Shown in pieces: positions 18,301 to 29,200 of a stretch of 64,000 nt of DNA; position 1 is the first letter of the stretch; every line of letters begins with the position of its first letter. The DNA comes from Clostridium saccharoperbutylacetonicum N1-4(HMT) (GTDB lineage: Bacteria > Bacillota > Clostridia > Clostridiales > Clostridiaceae), in NCBI RefSeq assembly GCF_000340885.1, contig NC_020291.1, forward strand, positions 400,501 to 464,500, read 5' to 3'. Made by a program: the position numbers and the translations under genes. Below the pieces are notes generated by a model, which worked only from the letters and a program-made list of their open reading frames with translations, searched no databases and was not told where the DNA came from.

Positions 18301-20291
18301 TGATGGATCCTTGTCAGAGAGTATTTCTACAAGAAGCGTGGCACTCACTTGAAGATGCAGGATATATGGGAGAGCGCATTAAAGGGAAATCCTGTGGTGT
18401 TTTTGTAGGAGCAGAAGAGAGCCAATACGCATTTATGGCCAGAAAATCAGGAAATGTAAGTATTGATCAAAATGCAATGCTTTCTAGTCGAATTGCATAT
18501 GCATTAGATTTGAAAGGACCAAACATGTCGGTTACGGCATCTTGTTCTTCTGGTTTGGTTGCATTGCATCAGGCATGTCTATCGTTACGGAACGAAGACT
18601 GTGATATGGCGATTGCAGGCGGAGTTTGTCTCATCACATCTCCAGTATTTTATGAGGAAATGGATCGGCTAGAGATGCTTTCAGAAGATGGAAAGGCATA
18701 TGTCTTTGACAGTAGGGCGAATGGCTTAGTACCATCTGAAACTGTAGCAGCTGTTGTCCTGAAACCTTTGTCAAAGGCGATTGCAGATCATGACCATGTA
18801 TATGGCTGTATTAAAGGAAGTGGGGTTAATTACAACGGACGAGGAACTGGAATTATGTCTCCTAATCCAAGAAGAGAAGCTGAACTTATGGAAAATGTGC
18901 TTGAAAAATATGACGTTAACCCACAAGATATCCAGTACATTATGACGCATAGTGTTGGAATACCATTAGGCGATGCTTCAGAGATAGAAGGACTAAAAAG
19001 TGTATTCCGTAACCATGCAGTCAACAGCCATGAATGTTATCTTGGAACAGTAAAGCCAATCGTAGGACACACATTTGCGGCTTCTGGAATCACCAGTTTA
19101 ATAAGTATGCTTTTGGCTATGAAGAATAAAACGATATTTGGTGTAAGTAATTTCGAAACACAGAATCCTAATATTACCTTAAACAATACACCATTTAGAA
19201 TCAATGTAAACAGTGTGAAGTGGGAAAGAAGAAATAACAAGCCACTACAGGGTGCAATCAGTACATTTGCTAATAGTGGAACAAATGCATTTGCAGTGAT
19301 TGAAGAGTATGTACAAGAAGAAAATCTAAATGTTCGTGAGGAACAGGAAAGAGAACATATTTTTAATTTTCAGGCGTCAGATGAGCAACAGCTTTATGAA
19401 GTAGTGAAAATTAATTGTGAATTTATTGAAAAAAGTGAAATGGCATTGTTAGATGATATTGCATATACATTGCAGAACGGAAGAATGGAGCAGCATTTTA
19501 GAATGGCGATTATAACTAATAATCGAGCCGAACTGCTTAATCGGATGCATGATTATCTCAACTATAAAGAAGGGAAAACACCGATACAGGAGCTTGAACA
19601 TATCTTTATAAGCCAGCCGGATAAGGAACGGGAAAAGGTAGGTGCTGTATACCAAAGATATGAAAAAATGATGCTTAAACAAATGATAGAAAACCATGAT
19701 TTAGAGATGCTTTGCGTTTATTGGACAAGGGGAAATCATGTGGAATGGAATGATTTGTATCATACAGAGAAAGAACAACATCGTGTATCTTTACCGGGAT
19801 ATCCTTTTAAAAAGGATAAATATTGGTATTTTGATGAGTCTAAGGTTAAGACTTTTGAGAATGAACCAAACAGATCAATACAGGAAAAAAATGTAGATCA
19901 GGAATATGATGGAGACAGTAATAATGTGAAAGCGTATATTTTATCATTGCTTTCAGATTGGCTAGGGTTATCAAAAGATAAGATTGAATTAAATCGTGAT
20001 ATTCTGGATTATGGTATGAATTCTATTATGGTTATGAAATTTGCAAGAGAGTTTGGAAAGAAGTTTGATTGCGTACTAGCAAGTCGAGAAATTTTTCAAT
20101 ATCCTACCGTAAATTTACTATCGGAATATTTAAACAAGAAATTAAATTTAGAAGTTCAAGAGGATTTAGAAGAAGATGCGAATGAAGAATATCATGACAG
20201 TGATGCCATGGACTTAATTAATCAATTTAGAGAAGAATCAATAACAATTGATGAGTTAAAAAACACTATGGGAGTAAAGAAAAATGATTGA
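12393..20291 (+). CDS. Trans-AT polyketide synthase, protein 2: GNAT-ACP-TE-KS-KR-ACP-KS-ACP
   Basis: A 2632-residue megasynthase. Residues 1-240 are a GNAT-like loading domain of the CurA/PedI type (GRWG-like RGWGYELL loop; FHQSHG at 202-207 matches the catalytic-His region; RPDDLENQG follows). It is followed by an ACP (Ser285). Residues ~340-660 form an alpha/beta-hydrolase thioesterase with GFSFGG (Ser433) and NGDNHF (His629), unusually placed inside the chain. KS-A (~669-1100) has Cys832, His967 and His1007. A ketoreductase follows (GGMGKLG near 1506; Tyr1647 in YSLGN), with no Asp in the LDD-equivalent position, suggesting A-type stereochemistry. Then come an ACP (Ser1805), KS-B (~1892-2325; Cys2051, His2186, His2226, with HGTGT changed to HSVGI) and an ACP (Ser2544). 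The acidic, helical C-terminal tail (~2605-2632) is a probable docking element for protein 3, whose gene overlaps this one by 8 bases. AGAGGGGAG at 12371 serves the ATG. Confidence 0.92.
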   Translation: MSIGYLCDKFLEYAKSFKFPMADYESEFKSGKYDENYCTSRDYLIRLAQLKDMDSLLKIERDCWAEKVRADQLELEERINSNACLNFALEYQGEVVGVLYTQRLYETNIRHVKSNALEKYRVADGECIQLITLNVRLDYQDRGWGYELLEFALEYFSLHPEIKHVYAVTRCRDFLKSGLNTMQEYMKARFIDGKVDDPTLQFHQSHGAKVLGLVKNYRPDDLENQGCGVLIKYNIKERVWLGGRSKGQGERKKNAGELLIEFINKRLDINTDVKDKTLHELGLDSLDFTELLAYLQQELGVNISTRQLNSRTLNEIIKFCENENVETEHVEKQVPLQKRMHSIMKKYEEVVPLTLEGEGPLTFWIHPLSGDVGIYSDIANESDRSFRMIAIKACGFLSMNKEPLTSVVDIAKYYCEIITEIQQQGHYHIAGFSFGGTIAYEIVHQLQLAGKKTDTLILVEAPYIDGNEKDLFVTNDRNNLLMNANFLLLTLLSRVKAQEIDSGYIPISKEEIADVLNEKLLDYVVKCCKKRGLKQSEKELAFKISSMAKVHSSNLEAIRNYKALPLLKRETTRIYLFRTKSANAVSKKLWNPDYLENIQRKHGSLLPLMKKWSKVFPSIKTIILNGDNHFDIFHDKNNIKQFYDYCKDVYVGQSQESSNHIEPYTMQIAIIGMSGRFPDADNVNELWENLKTGRNSIKEFPKERGCNIDDFYDSRQKIPGKSYVKRGGFISNVDQFDPLFFKISPKEAVHMDPSERIFMEETWKAIEDAGYNPKSISEQSWGVFCCAKGDYEEKIVMTADRAYYNPTNSFASSRISYFLNLTGPAVFSDTACSSTLTVIEEACDNLVLGNCEVAIAGGGGIYSTPSMMVGSSQSLLFSPDEKCYTFDARANGTVIGEAIGVVILKPLEKAIADKDHIYGVIRGWGINQDGKTNGITAPSNKAQTSLQKKVYERFKISPENITMIEAHGTGTELGDAIEFQALTNTFQGYTDKKGYCSIGSYKPNLGHAFFGSGILGVIKLLLSLRYKQIPPMLNFKKTNSKIDMGNSPFYITTKLKNWESLNNKPLCGAINSFGATGTNVHVVIEEYKEKFSSPNDEEENKVVFLLSAEDSATLDDYVQKYIDAIDKKYLEDKHLIDMAYTLQHAREHMKYRLGFIVKSINDLRMKLVQYQFGKFDSNHIFYGKIGNGFSSKATDTNDALVGEKSTSDLEKLISLWIEGYSIDWNMLNEECDKRRISLPTYPFAKEHIWIDKIPEQQAVQEEQIIDKKKKKESLYLFAEQWLEKEIKEKPECKAETIVCLVSKETNQRALKEQFIYQNPNVNVVFIAAGLESLRLNEDCYTVNADKQESFQQAFRTIVNENDNISKIIYFWPYEELAYVSDYKTLLHIIKALAVEQVNANKLLLVGQYQNGLQRCYLESWIGFERSLGNMIFRTQVNTIMFESDNLQESIVTEKDAEKIVLEANASNMYKSSVHNDGKRYELEVQPQTMKNREVAIKRNGTYLITGGMGKLGFLFAKHLTKQYNANLVLTGRKILDEERKSRIRELEELGGNVIYVQAGVCNKAEMENVIREAVQYFTTIDGVLYMAGTANEVNILNKDVETFCQTIEPKIKGIQILSEVLEAYSVDFICYFSSLAAVLGDFGMCDYSLGNRFEMAYSAWLNRLQEKGEISKKTIAVGWPLWRDGGMKLSGGNSEAYLNVSGQRYLETEEGIALFEQLLSRSNKEYFVIAGDKKKIYNNLKLQNTDEEGQTMTYSKELKENHQANTHELVDTIEMDIKKIVNEMQGIPVEKLDVETYLTDYGFDSIILFDFARRISDQYKIDINATTILGYPTISQIAQYLAENYTQDINLCLGKKSTQQETNEKKMVDKSRKDDNECLKTKDIQVSSKKQEPIAIIGMSGRFPQTDTVDELWNKLLEKEECITSIPKDRWRVDEASSLEQLKCKRGGFIKGIDEFDPLFFNISPKEAKLMDPCQRVFLQEAWHSLEDAGYMGERIKGKSCGVFVGAEESQYAFMARKSGNVSIDQNAMLSSRIAYALDLKGPNMSVTASCSSGLVALHQACLSLRNEDCDMAIAGGVCLITSPVFYEEMDRLEMLSEDGKAYVFDSRANGLVPSETVAAVVLKPLSKAIADHDHVYGCIKGSGVNYNGRGTGIMSPNPRREAELMENVLEKYDVNPQDIQYIMTHSVGIPLGDASEIEGLKSVFRNHAVNSHECYLGTVKPIVGHTFAASGITSLISMLLAMKNKTIFGVSNFETQNPNITLNNTPFRINVNSVKWERRNNKPLQGAISTFANSGTNAFAVIEEYVQEENLNVREEQEREHIFNFQASDEQQLYEVVKINCEFIEKSEMALLDDIAYTLQNGRMEQHFRMAIITNNRAELLNRMHDYLNYKEGKTPIQELEHIFISQPDKEREKVGAVYQRYEKMMLKQMIENHDLEMLCVYWTRGNHVEWNDLYHTEKEQHRVSLPGYPFKKDKYWYFDESKVKTFENEPNRSIQEKNVDQEYDGDSNNVKAYILSLLSDWLGLSKDKIELNRDILDYGMNSIMVMKFAREFGKKFDCVLASREIFQYPTVNLLSEYLNKKLNLEVQEDLEEDANEEYHDSDAMDLINQFREESITIDELKNTMGVKKND

Positions 20292-23200
20292 TGATAAGGT
20301 TATGGAGTCATATTTTAATGATTACGAAAACAGAAAGATTTCAACGAAAGAACTACTAAAAAAACTAAATAATATTGGATTAAGTCGAAAAACAAAGAGT
20401 TTGCTTTCAGAAGGACAAAAGGGATTATGGGCAATTCAAAATATGGACAAGGAAAACACGTCCTATAACATTCCAATTTGCTTTCGGTTTCAAAAAAAGG
20501 AAAATCTTAATTTATTCCGTAAGGCGGTAGAATTTATATGGAAGCAATATCCTATTTTAAAGAGCACCATTATTGAAGAAAGTGGAAAGCTGTATCAAGT
20601 GATTGATACAGCAATGCTACTTAGTTATGAAGTTATGCAAATTGAAAACAAAGATGATTTTGAGATGGCAGCATATATTAAGGAAATCGCAAACCAGCCG
20701 TTTACGCTCAATGAAGGACCATTATTTCGGGTACAGGTATTAGAAAGCCCAAATAATCAAACAGTATTAGTTAATATACATCATATTATCTGTGATGGAA
20801 CTTCATCTGTCATTTTGACCAAGGCATTATTGCATGCATATCAACAGCTTGTAGAGCAGAAAGAACCAAAGTTAGTTGATAGAAAAGATTCCTATTCGGA
20901 TTTTGTAGATTGGGAAACAACTATGTTATCTGGGAGAAGAGGCAAGGAACATAGTGAATTTTGGAAACAACAGCTCCAAGGAGAATTAACAGCTACTGAG
21001 CTTATGCCGGATCTATCGGAAAGCAAGCAAAGTGGTGCAATAGGTGACATGTTTCAATTGTCATTATCAAGTGAGATAAAGAAGAAGATAAAAGCATTTG
21101 CAAACGCACAAAGAATTAGTTTGCCATCTTTTTTCTTATCTGTTTTAAATATTTTTCTATATCAGTGTACGAACCAGAGTGATATTACTGTTGGAGTTGC
21201 CAGCATGGGCAGACCAGAGGAAAGATTTGAATCCTTGCTCGGATATTTTATTAATATGATTCCAATTCGAAGCCAGATAAAGGAGTCAGACAAGTTTCAA
21301 GACTATGCAAGAGATTTACAGAATAAAATGCTTGATTGTTTAGATCATGCAGATTACCCATGTACTTATATTATCAAAGACAGAAGGAAGGAGAGAAACG
21401 GGGATACTTCACCAATTTTCAAGGTAGCTTATTATTACCAGAATTTTTTAGAGTCAGATTTTGTGTCATCTCTTAAAAAATATGAAACCATGTTTAACAT
21501 AAAATTCCTTTCTGCGATTCATCAAAAAGGGGAATATGATTTTGTCTTAGAAGTGTTAGAAGAAGAAAATGGTATTTTGCTAAGCATAAAATATAATGAA
21601 ATGATGTACTCTAGGGGATTAATGGAACATTATGCAAAAAACATTGCAGCTCTTTCTGAAAAACTTGCAGAAAATCCAGATAAGGAGATACAGAAGTATC
21701 CTCTTATATCAGATGAGGAAAAAAATAAAATTCTATTTGATTGGAATGACACAGAGATTACTTATCCAAATACAAAAATGGTGCATGAATTATTTGAAGA
21801 ACAGGCAGATGCAAATCCTGACAGAATTGCGGTAGTTTATGAAAATGAATCATTAACTTATAAGCAATTGAATGAAAAAAGCGAGAAACTAGCCATATAT
21901 TTACAATCTATAGGTGTAGTGGCAGATACGCTTGTTGGAATCTGTGTAGAACGTTCACTGGATATGATTGTGGGATTGTTAGCAATTCTTAAGGCTGGTG
22001 GAGCTTATGTGCCACTTGATCCAGAATATCCAAATGAGCGTGTGGAATATATGATAGAAAATAGCAATATCAATATTATTTTGGCGCAATCAGCTATGAA
22101 ACAAAAGAAAGGTTATTTAAATACAAAGGGATTACGTACAATTTTTATGGATGCGGAAATGGATACTCTGAATATCACAGGGAGTCTTTCACACAAGGTT
22201 GGAAAGCGTAATCTAGCATATGTACTATATACCTCTGGAAGTACAGGAAAACCAAAAGGAGTTATGATTCCTCACGAAGCATTAACAAACTTTTTATTAC
22301 AGATGGCTGATATTCCTGGATTTGGTGAGGATGACACGTTACTTGCAGTTACAACATTTTGTTTTGATATTGCGGGACTTGAATTATATTTACCTTTAAT
22401 CAAAGGGGCGAAATACTATATCTGTAGTACAGAAAAGAAAAAGGACATTGAAAAGCTGAAGAAAGAAATTCAGCGAGTGAAACCTACTGTTATGCAGGCA
22501 ACACCAGCTACATGGATGGCACTCAATTTAGTCGGATGGAGAAATGAAGAGCATGTTAAAATCCTTTGTGGTGGAGAAGCGCTGCCGAAAAAATTAAGAA
22601 AATATTTTATGGAAAGTCACAGCGAAGTATGGAATATGTTTGGTCCAACAGAGACAACGATTTGGTCTACCATGAAAAGAATAGAAGAAGGTGAAGAGAT
22701 TACAATCGGGAAACCGATGGCCAATACACAAGTTTATATTTTGAATAAAAACAATATGCCTGTTCCAGTGGGTGTTCCAGGTGAACTTTACATTGGTGGT
22801 ACTGGTCTTTCAAGAGGATATTATAATAGAGAAGATTTGACGAAGGAACGTTTTATTGCAAATCCATTTATAGTGGGTGCCAAAATGTACAAAACAGGAG
22901 ATGTAGCTAAATGGACATCCAATGGCGAAATAAATTTTATCGGTAGAGCCGACAATCAAGTCAAAATTCATGGTTTCCGAATCGAGTTAAGTGAAATTGA
23001 AACCAGAATGAATGAGTATGATCAAATTGAACAAAGTGCAGTAATCGTAAGTGAACGGGATGGAAATAGGCAATTGAAGGCCTTTTTTGTAGGTAAAAAT
23101 AAGGATACTAACCAGAAAGTTGATTTAAAACAGCTGCGTACCTATCTGAAAAACAATCTACCTGTTTATATGATGCCTAATTTATTTGTACAAATTGATA

Positions 23201-26200
23201 TGCTTCCTATAACACCGAATGGAAAGATTAATCGATTGGAATTGGGAAAATATAAGGAACATAGTAAAGACAACGAGAAAGAGACAGAAACGAAAAACAA
23301 ACCAGTTGAAACGATTGACTTAAAACAGATACAAGCTACTTTGCTTGAATTCTGGAAAATGATCATTGGAAATGATGATATTCAAATAAATGATGGCTTT
23401 TTTGAAGCTGGTGGTGATTCAATCTTAGCAGTGCTTATAGTAGAAAAAATAAAAGAATATTATAAGTGCGATATCAAAGTTACACATTTATTTGAGTATT
23501 CCAATATAGCAAATTTAAGCGAGTTCATTGCAGAAGAATTGAGTAAGGAAAATAAGCTAGTTAGTGTCAAAAATAGTATGAAAGCACAAGCGGAACAAAA
23601 AGAAGAAGATGAGCTTGATGCGTATGAAGATTGCGTTGCAATTATAGGTCTTTCATGTCAATTCCCAGGTGCAAAGAATGCAGATGAGTTCTGGGATAAT
23701 TTGATAAATAACCGAGAATGTGCGAACCGTCTTACCAAGGAACAGCTCATAGAGATGAACATTCCGAAAGGGTTAATAGAGAATAAAAGATTTGTACCAA
23801 TTCGATTAAGTATAGAAGGAAAAGAATTATTCGATAATGAATTTTTCAGTATATCACCAAAGGATGCGGAAAATATGAATCCTCAGATGCGTCTGTTATT
23901 GGAGAATTCGTGGAAAGCAGTTGAAGATGCAGGATATGTTTCGAAAACCATACCGAATACAGGTGTCTATATGTCATCAAGCAATAACTCTTATCTGACA
24001 TCAGGCGGAATGCAGAATGATGGACTAATTGATTCTTCAGAGAGTTATGTTAAGTGGTTGATGAGTCAAACCGGAACGGTTCCAACTATGATTTCCTATC
24101 GATTAGGGTTTACTGGTCCAAGTTTTGCAGTCCATTCTAATTGTTCATCTGCATTGGTAGGTTTATCACTAGCATATCAGAATATTAAGGCAGGAGAAAT
24201 TGACTACGCACTAGTGGGAGCTTCGACAATCCACTCTAAAAATAATGCAGGATACCTATATGTGCCAGGAATGAATTTCTCAAAAGACGGTCATATTCGA
24301 GCATTTGATGCAAAGGCAGATGGTATGATAGGTGGAGAAGGCGTGGCAGTAATCATGTTGAAAAATGCGAAAAAGGCAATAAAAGACCACGACCACGTAT
24401 ATGCAATGTTGAAAGGAATTACCGTTTCTAATGATGGAACAGAGAAAGTTGGATTCTATGCACCAAGTATAAAGGGGCAATCTTATGCGATCGAAAAAAT
24501 GATTGAGAAAACAGGAATTAATCCAGAGACAATCTCTTATGTTGAGGCTCATGGAACAGGAACCAAGTTAGGAGATCCGATTGAATTCAAGGCATTGAAA
24601 AAGGTATATGAAAAATATACTGATAAAAAGCAGTTTTGTGGCATTGGTTCAGTCAAGACTAATGTTGGGCATTTGGACACTGCAGCAGGATTAGCTGGAT
24701 GTATTAAGTTAGCATTAAGCTTAAAAAATAGAAAAATCCCTGCAACCATTAATTATAGTGAAGCAAACCCAGAAATCAATTTTGAGGATTCACCATTTTT
24801 CATGACCAATAAGGTAATCGAATTAGAGGAAAGTATAAGACCAGCAAGAGTTTCTCTGAGTTCTTTTGGTATTGGAGGAACAAACGTGCATGCTCTTTTA
24901 GAGGAATATAAGGAAAACGAAGAAAAGAATCTGTATAGCAACAATAAATGTATTATTCCAGTATCTGCAAAGAACGAAGAAAGATTAAACGTATATGTAA
25001 AAAATATTTATGAATATCTATTAACCAGACAGGGTGAATCACTTGATTTACAAGATATTGCCTACACGTTACAGACGGGACGAGAAGCAATGGAGTCTCG
25101 AACCATTTTCTGTGTAAATAGTATTGCCGAGTTAAAAGAAAAAATGAATCTTTACCTAAATGGCGGACAATCCGTAATTGATGAGGCAGTAGATGAGTTA
25201 CTTGTTAACATGCAGAAAATTTGGATGGCAGGGAAGCCCGTTGATTGGGATAGCCTATATACGGAACAGGCAAAGCCAAAGAAAGTCAGTCTGCCAACAT
25301 ATCCTTTTGAAGAAAAGAGGTTTTGGAAAGAGGAAGAAGAGATTAAGAAACAGTCTACTATGACAAATTCCGTAGCTGCAAAGAAAGTACACTATCTGTT
25401 GGATGAGAATACTTCTTCCTTTATGCAGCAGAGCTATACAACCAGATTTACTGGTGAAGAGTTCTTTTTAAAGGATCATGTTATTAACAACAAGTTAGTT
25501 TTACCCGGAGTAGTCTATATTGAAATGGCAAGAGCAGCTGGTCAGGACGCAATACGGGGTAATATAATTGGAATTAAAAATGTGGTTTGGCCACGTCCTA
25601 TAACGGTAGAGCAGCCACGTGATGTACGTGTAATCTTGGATAATAAACATCCTAATCAGCTAAGCTATCGTATTGTGACAATGGAAAATGAAAATGAAGT
25701 TGTGCATTCACAAGGGAAATTGCTGTATCAAGATAAAGCAGCTGGGTTATCAGATAGAAAAATTCCAAATCAAGTTTTCCAAGAACAAGCTTGCAGAAAA
25801 AGATGTAACGTATATATTTCAAAAAGAGATTTTTATCAGTCTTCGTTAGCCTCTGTTTATCAATATGGTGCTACGTTTCAACCTATAAAAGAAATGTTTT
25901 TTAATGATACAGAATCTCTTGCTTACCTTGAAATACCAAGCGAAAGATATCATGATTTTGAAGACTTTAAACTGCATCCATCCATATTGGAAGGTTGTCT
26001 TCAATCGATTACGGGATTGCTCTATCGAGTAGACCAAACGCCATTTATGCCATATACAATTGAAAAAATTGATATTTATAACCATTTTTCAAAGAAATGT
26101 CTTGCGTATGCAACATATTCAGATGAAAAGACTAGCCATGAGCAATTTAGAAAGTTTAATATAAAGCTATATGATATGGAAGGAAGATTATTAGCGTCTA

Positions 26201-29200
26201 TTAGAAATTATACAATCAGAAAAATACCGTCTAATACTACAAATGTAACGGAACCAGTCAATAAGCAGGATATGCAGATGTATCATTATGTATGGAAGAA
26301 GAACAACAAAAAAATGATGAATGGTCGTTCTAAGGTGGGTTCACTTCTTATTTTCGATAATGATAAAATATTAGCACAAGAATTTAGATATGCCAATGAT
26401 ATCACTTATGTATTGTCAGGAAACAAATTCAGAGAATGCCAGAATGGAGTATATGAAATCGCTACTAGCGATGAAGAGAGCTACTTTAAGTTATTTGATG
26501 AATTGAGAAGAAGAGGAAAGTTGCCAAATCAGATTGTTTACAAATGGACGTATATTGGTAACAGCACGGGAGAGAATGTACGGACGGCATTCTATGCAAT
26601 GCTGCATATTGCAAGAGCACTTGTTAAACTTAAAATACGGGATAAAGTGAAGTTGCTCTATTTGTATCAGGATGAGAATAATCATGAGGCTGTCATGAAT
26701 GATGCACTTAGCGGATTTGTGAAAACTCTTCAGATGGAACATCCCAATTTATATTTTCGAATCATTAAAATCAAAGGTATTCAATATTCCATTAAGGACT
26801 TAATAGAAAGCGAATTGCAAGTGGATGATACAAACACGGTGTATTATCAAGATAATACCAGGTACATGGAGCAGTTGATTCGGGATGATGTCAAACATCT
26901 TGATAGTAAAGTTCCTTTTAAAGAAAGAGGAACCTATCTAATAACTGGAGGAATGGGCGAAATAGGTCTGTCATTAGCAAGATATCTAGCTTCTAATTTC
27001 CGTGCGAATCTTATTCTGACTGGAAGAAGTGTGCTTGATGCTAAAAAGCAGGAGAATCTTGAGGAGTTAAGAATGCTAGGTGCAAATGTAAGTTATATTA
27101 GCGTAGATATGTCCAAACGTAAAGATGTTATGAGGATGAAAGAACAGATCAAGGATCAGTTTACAACAATTCAAGGAATCATTTCCTGTGCAGGTGTTGT
27201 GAGGGATAGTTTTATTATTAATAAGACAATGTTACAGATAGAAGAAGTGCTTCGTGCTAAAATTGACGCAACAATTATTATGGACCAAGTTATGAAGGAT
27301 GAAAAATTAGATTTCTTTTTACTATTTTCATCGATATCACATCTGGGCAACATAGGACAAGCTGATTATGCTGTTGCAAATAGCTTTCTGAATAGTTTTG
27401 CTAGTTATCGGAAGAAGTTATGTATGGAACGAGAACGATACGGAAAGACAGTAAGTATTAACTGGCCTATATGGGAACAAGGTGGAATGCATATGGAAAC
27501 TGCTGTATTAGAAAGACAGAAAGAAAGGACAGGTGTTTATCCATTGCCAACACAGGTTGGATTAGAGGCCATTAGAAATTCTTTAATGCAGGAAAATGAT
27601 ACTGTCCTTATATTATATGGTGAGGGTAAAAAGCTGCAAAAATTCGTATCACACTTGAATAGTAGGGAGGATCAAATGGGGGAGAAAGAAATCGAGGTGA
27701 AGAGTGAAATGAATCAAAAAGAACTTATAGAGAGTGTTATGACATTTTTGCAGAATACAGCAGAAGAACTTATTAAGGTTAACGATTTAAATATAGATAA
27801 AGATTTGTCAGAATGTGGATTTGATTCAATTAGCAATACAGATTATACCAATAAAATTAATGACTATTATGGCTTGGAAGTTATGCCGACAATCTTTTTC
27901 GAATTAGAGATGCCAACGGTAAGAGCTCTATGTAATTATTTAATAAAAAATTATTCTGATGAATTGAGTTCTTTTTATGGGCAAAGTTCAAATGAAATGG
28001 ATTCATTTGAGGCAAAAGAAGAGATCGTTGATAATAAGTATATAGTAGAACAAGCAACATCAAATAAAGATGTGCTAGACAAAGTATTAGGATATTTGTC
28101 ACAGACGATAGAGACTTTGCAGAAAATAGATCATGTGGACATTGACAAGAATATGAACCTGTATGGATTTGATAGCATAAGTAATACGGAATTATGTAAC
28201 TTAATTAATGACAATTACGATATTGATCTAATGCCAACAATCTTTTTTGAATTAGAGGAGGCTACGGTTCGTAAGCTTGCAAGCTACATATGTAATCAAT
28301 ATAGTAAAAAAATGGAGTTGTTCTATAAAGAGGAAAGAGTGACTTTAAAAGAGGAAGAAGCTGTTCTTTACGATGTTAATGAAGAGGAAGAGGTGGTACA
28401 ATTATTTCATACGAATACTCCAGTAAATGACGCGTTTGAGGATGCGGTTGCTATCATTGGTATGGATGGAGCGTTTCCACAATCCGAGAATCTACATGAA
28501 TTTTGGAATAAAATAGAACAGGGAGATACCTTGATAACGGAAATACCGACTGAAAGATTTGATTATCACGATTTCGATGACCCATGTATGAAGTGGGGGG
28601 CATTTATGAAGAATGTTAGCTTTTTTGATGCTGATTACTTCGGCATGTCAAAACAGGAGGCAGAAGTTCTTGACCCACAGCACAGAATGTTTATACAGAC
28701 TACATGGAATACAATTGAAGATGCGGGGTATAAACCATCTTATCTGTCGGGAACAGATACTGGTATCTTTGTAGGCATTGGCACACAAGATTATACTGAG
28801 ATAGTGGAAAAGAATTTGACAGAATTTAATCCATATGCACTTACGGGAAGAAGTCCTTTTATGATGCCAAACCGTATTTCATCCTTATTAAATATTCATG
28901 GACCAAGTGAGGCAATCGATACTGCATGCTCAAGCTCCTTAGTGGCAATTCATAAAGCAGCAGAAGCTGTTAAAAATGGCACATGCAATATGGCTATTGC
29001 TGGTGGTGTAAACTTAATTCTATCTCCTCTAGTACATAAAGCCTTCAGCACAGCTGGGATGTTGAGTAAAACCGGAAAGTGTAGTGTATTTGATAAAGAT
29101 GCAGATGGTACAGTAAGAGGAGAAGGTGTTGGTGCAATTCTTCTAAAGAGATTAGATAACGCAAAGAGAGATGGTGACCATATCTATGCAGTGATTCGCA

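Noticed and set aside
27700..28320. Tandem ACPs as evidence of beta-branching
   Set aside because: The characteristic Trp after the phosphopantetheine Ser is missing and there are no HMGS-cassette genes in the window.
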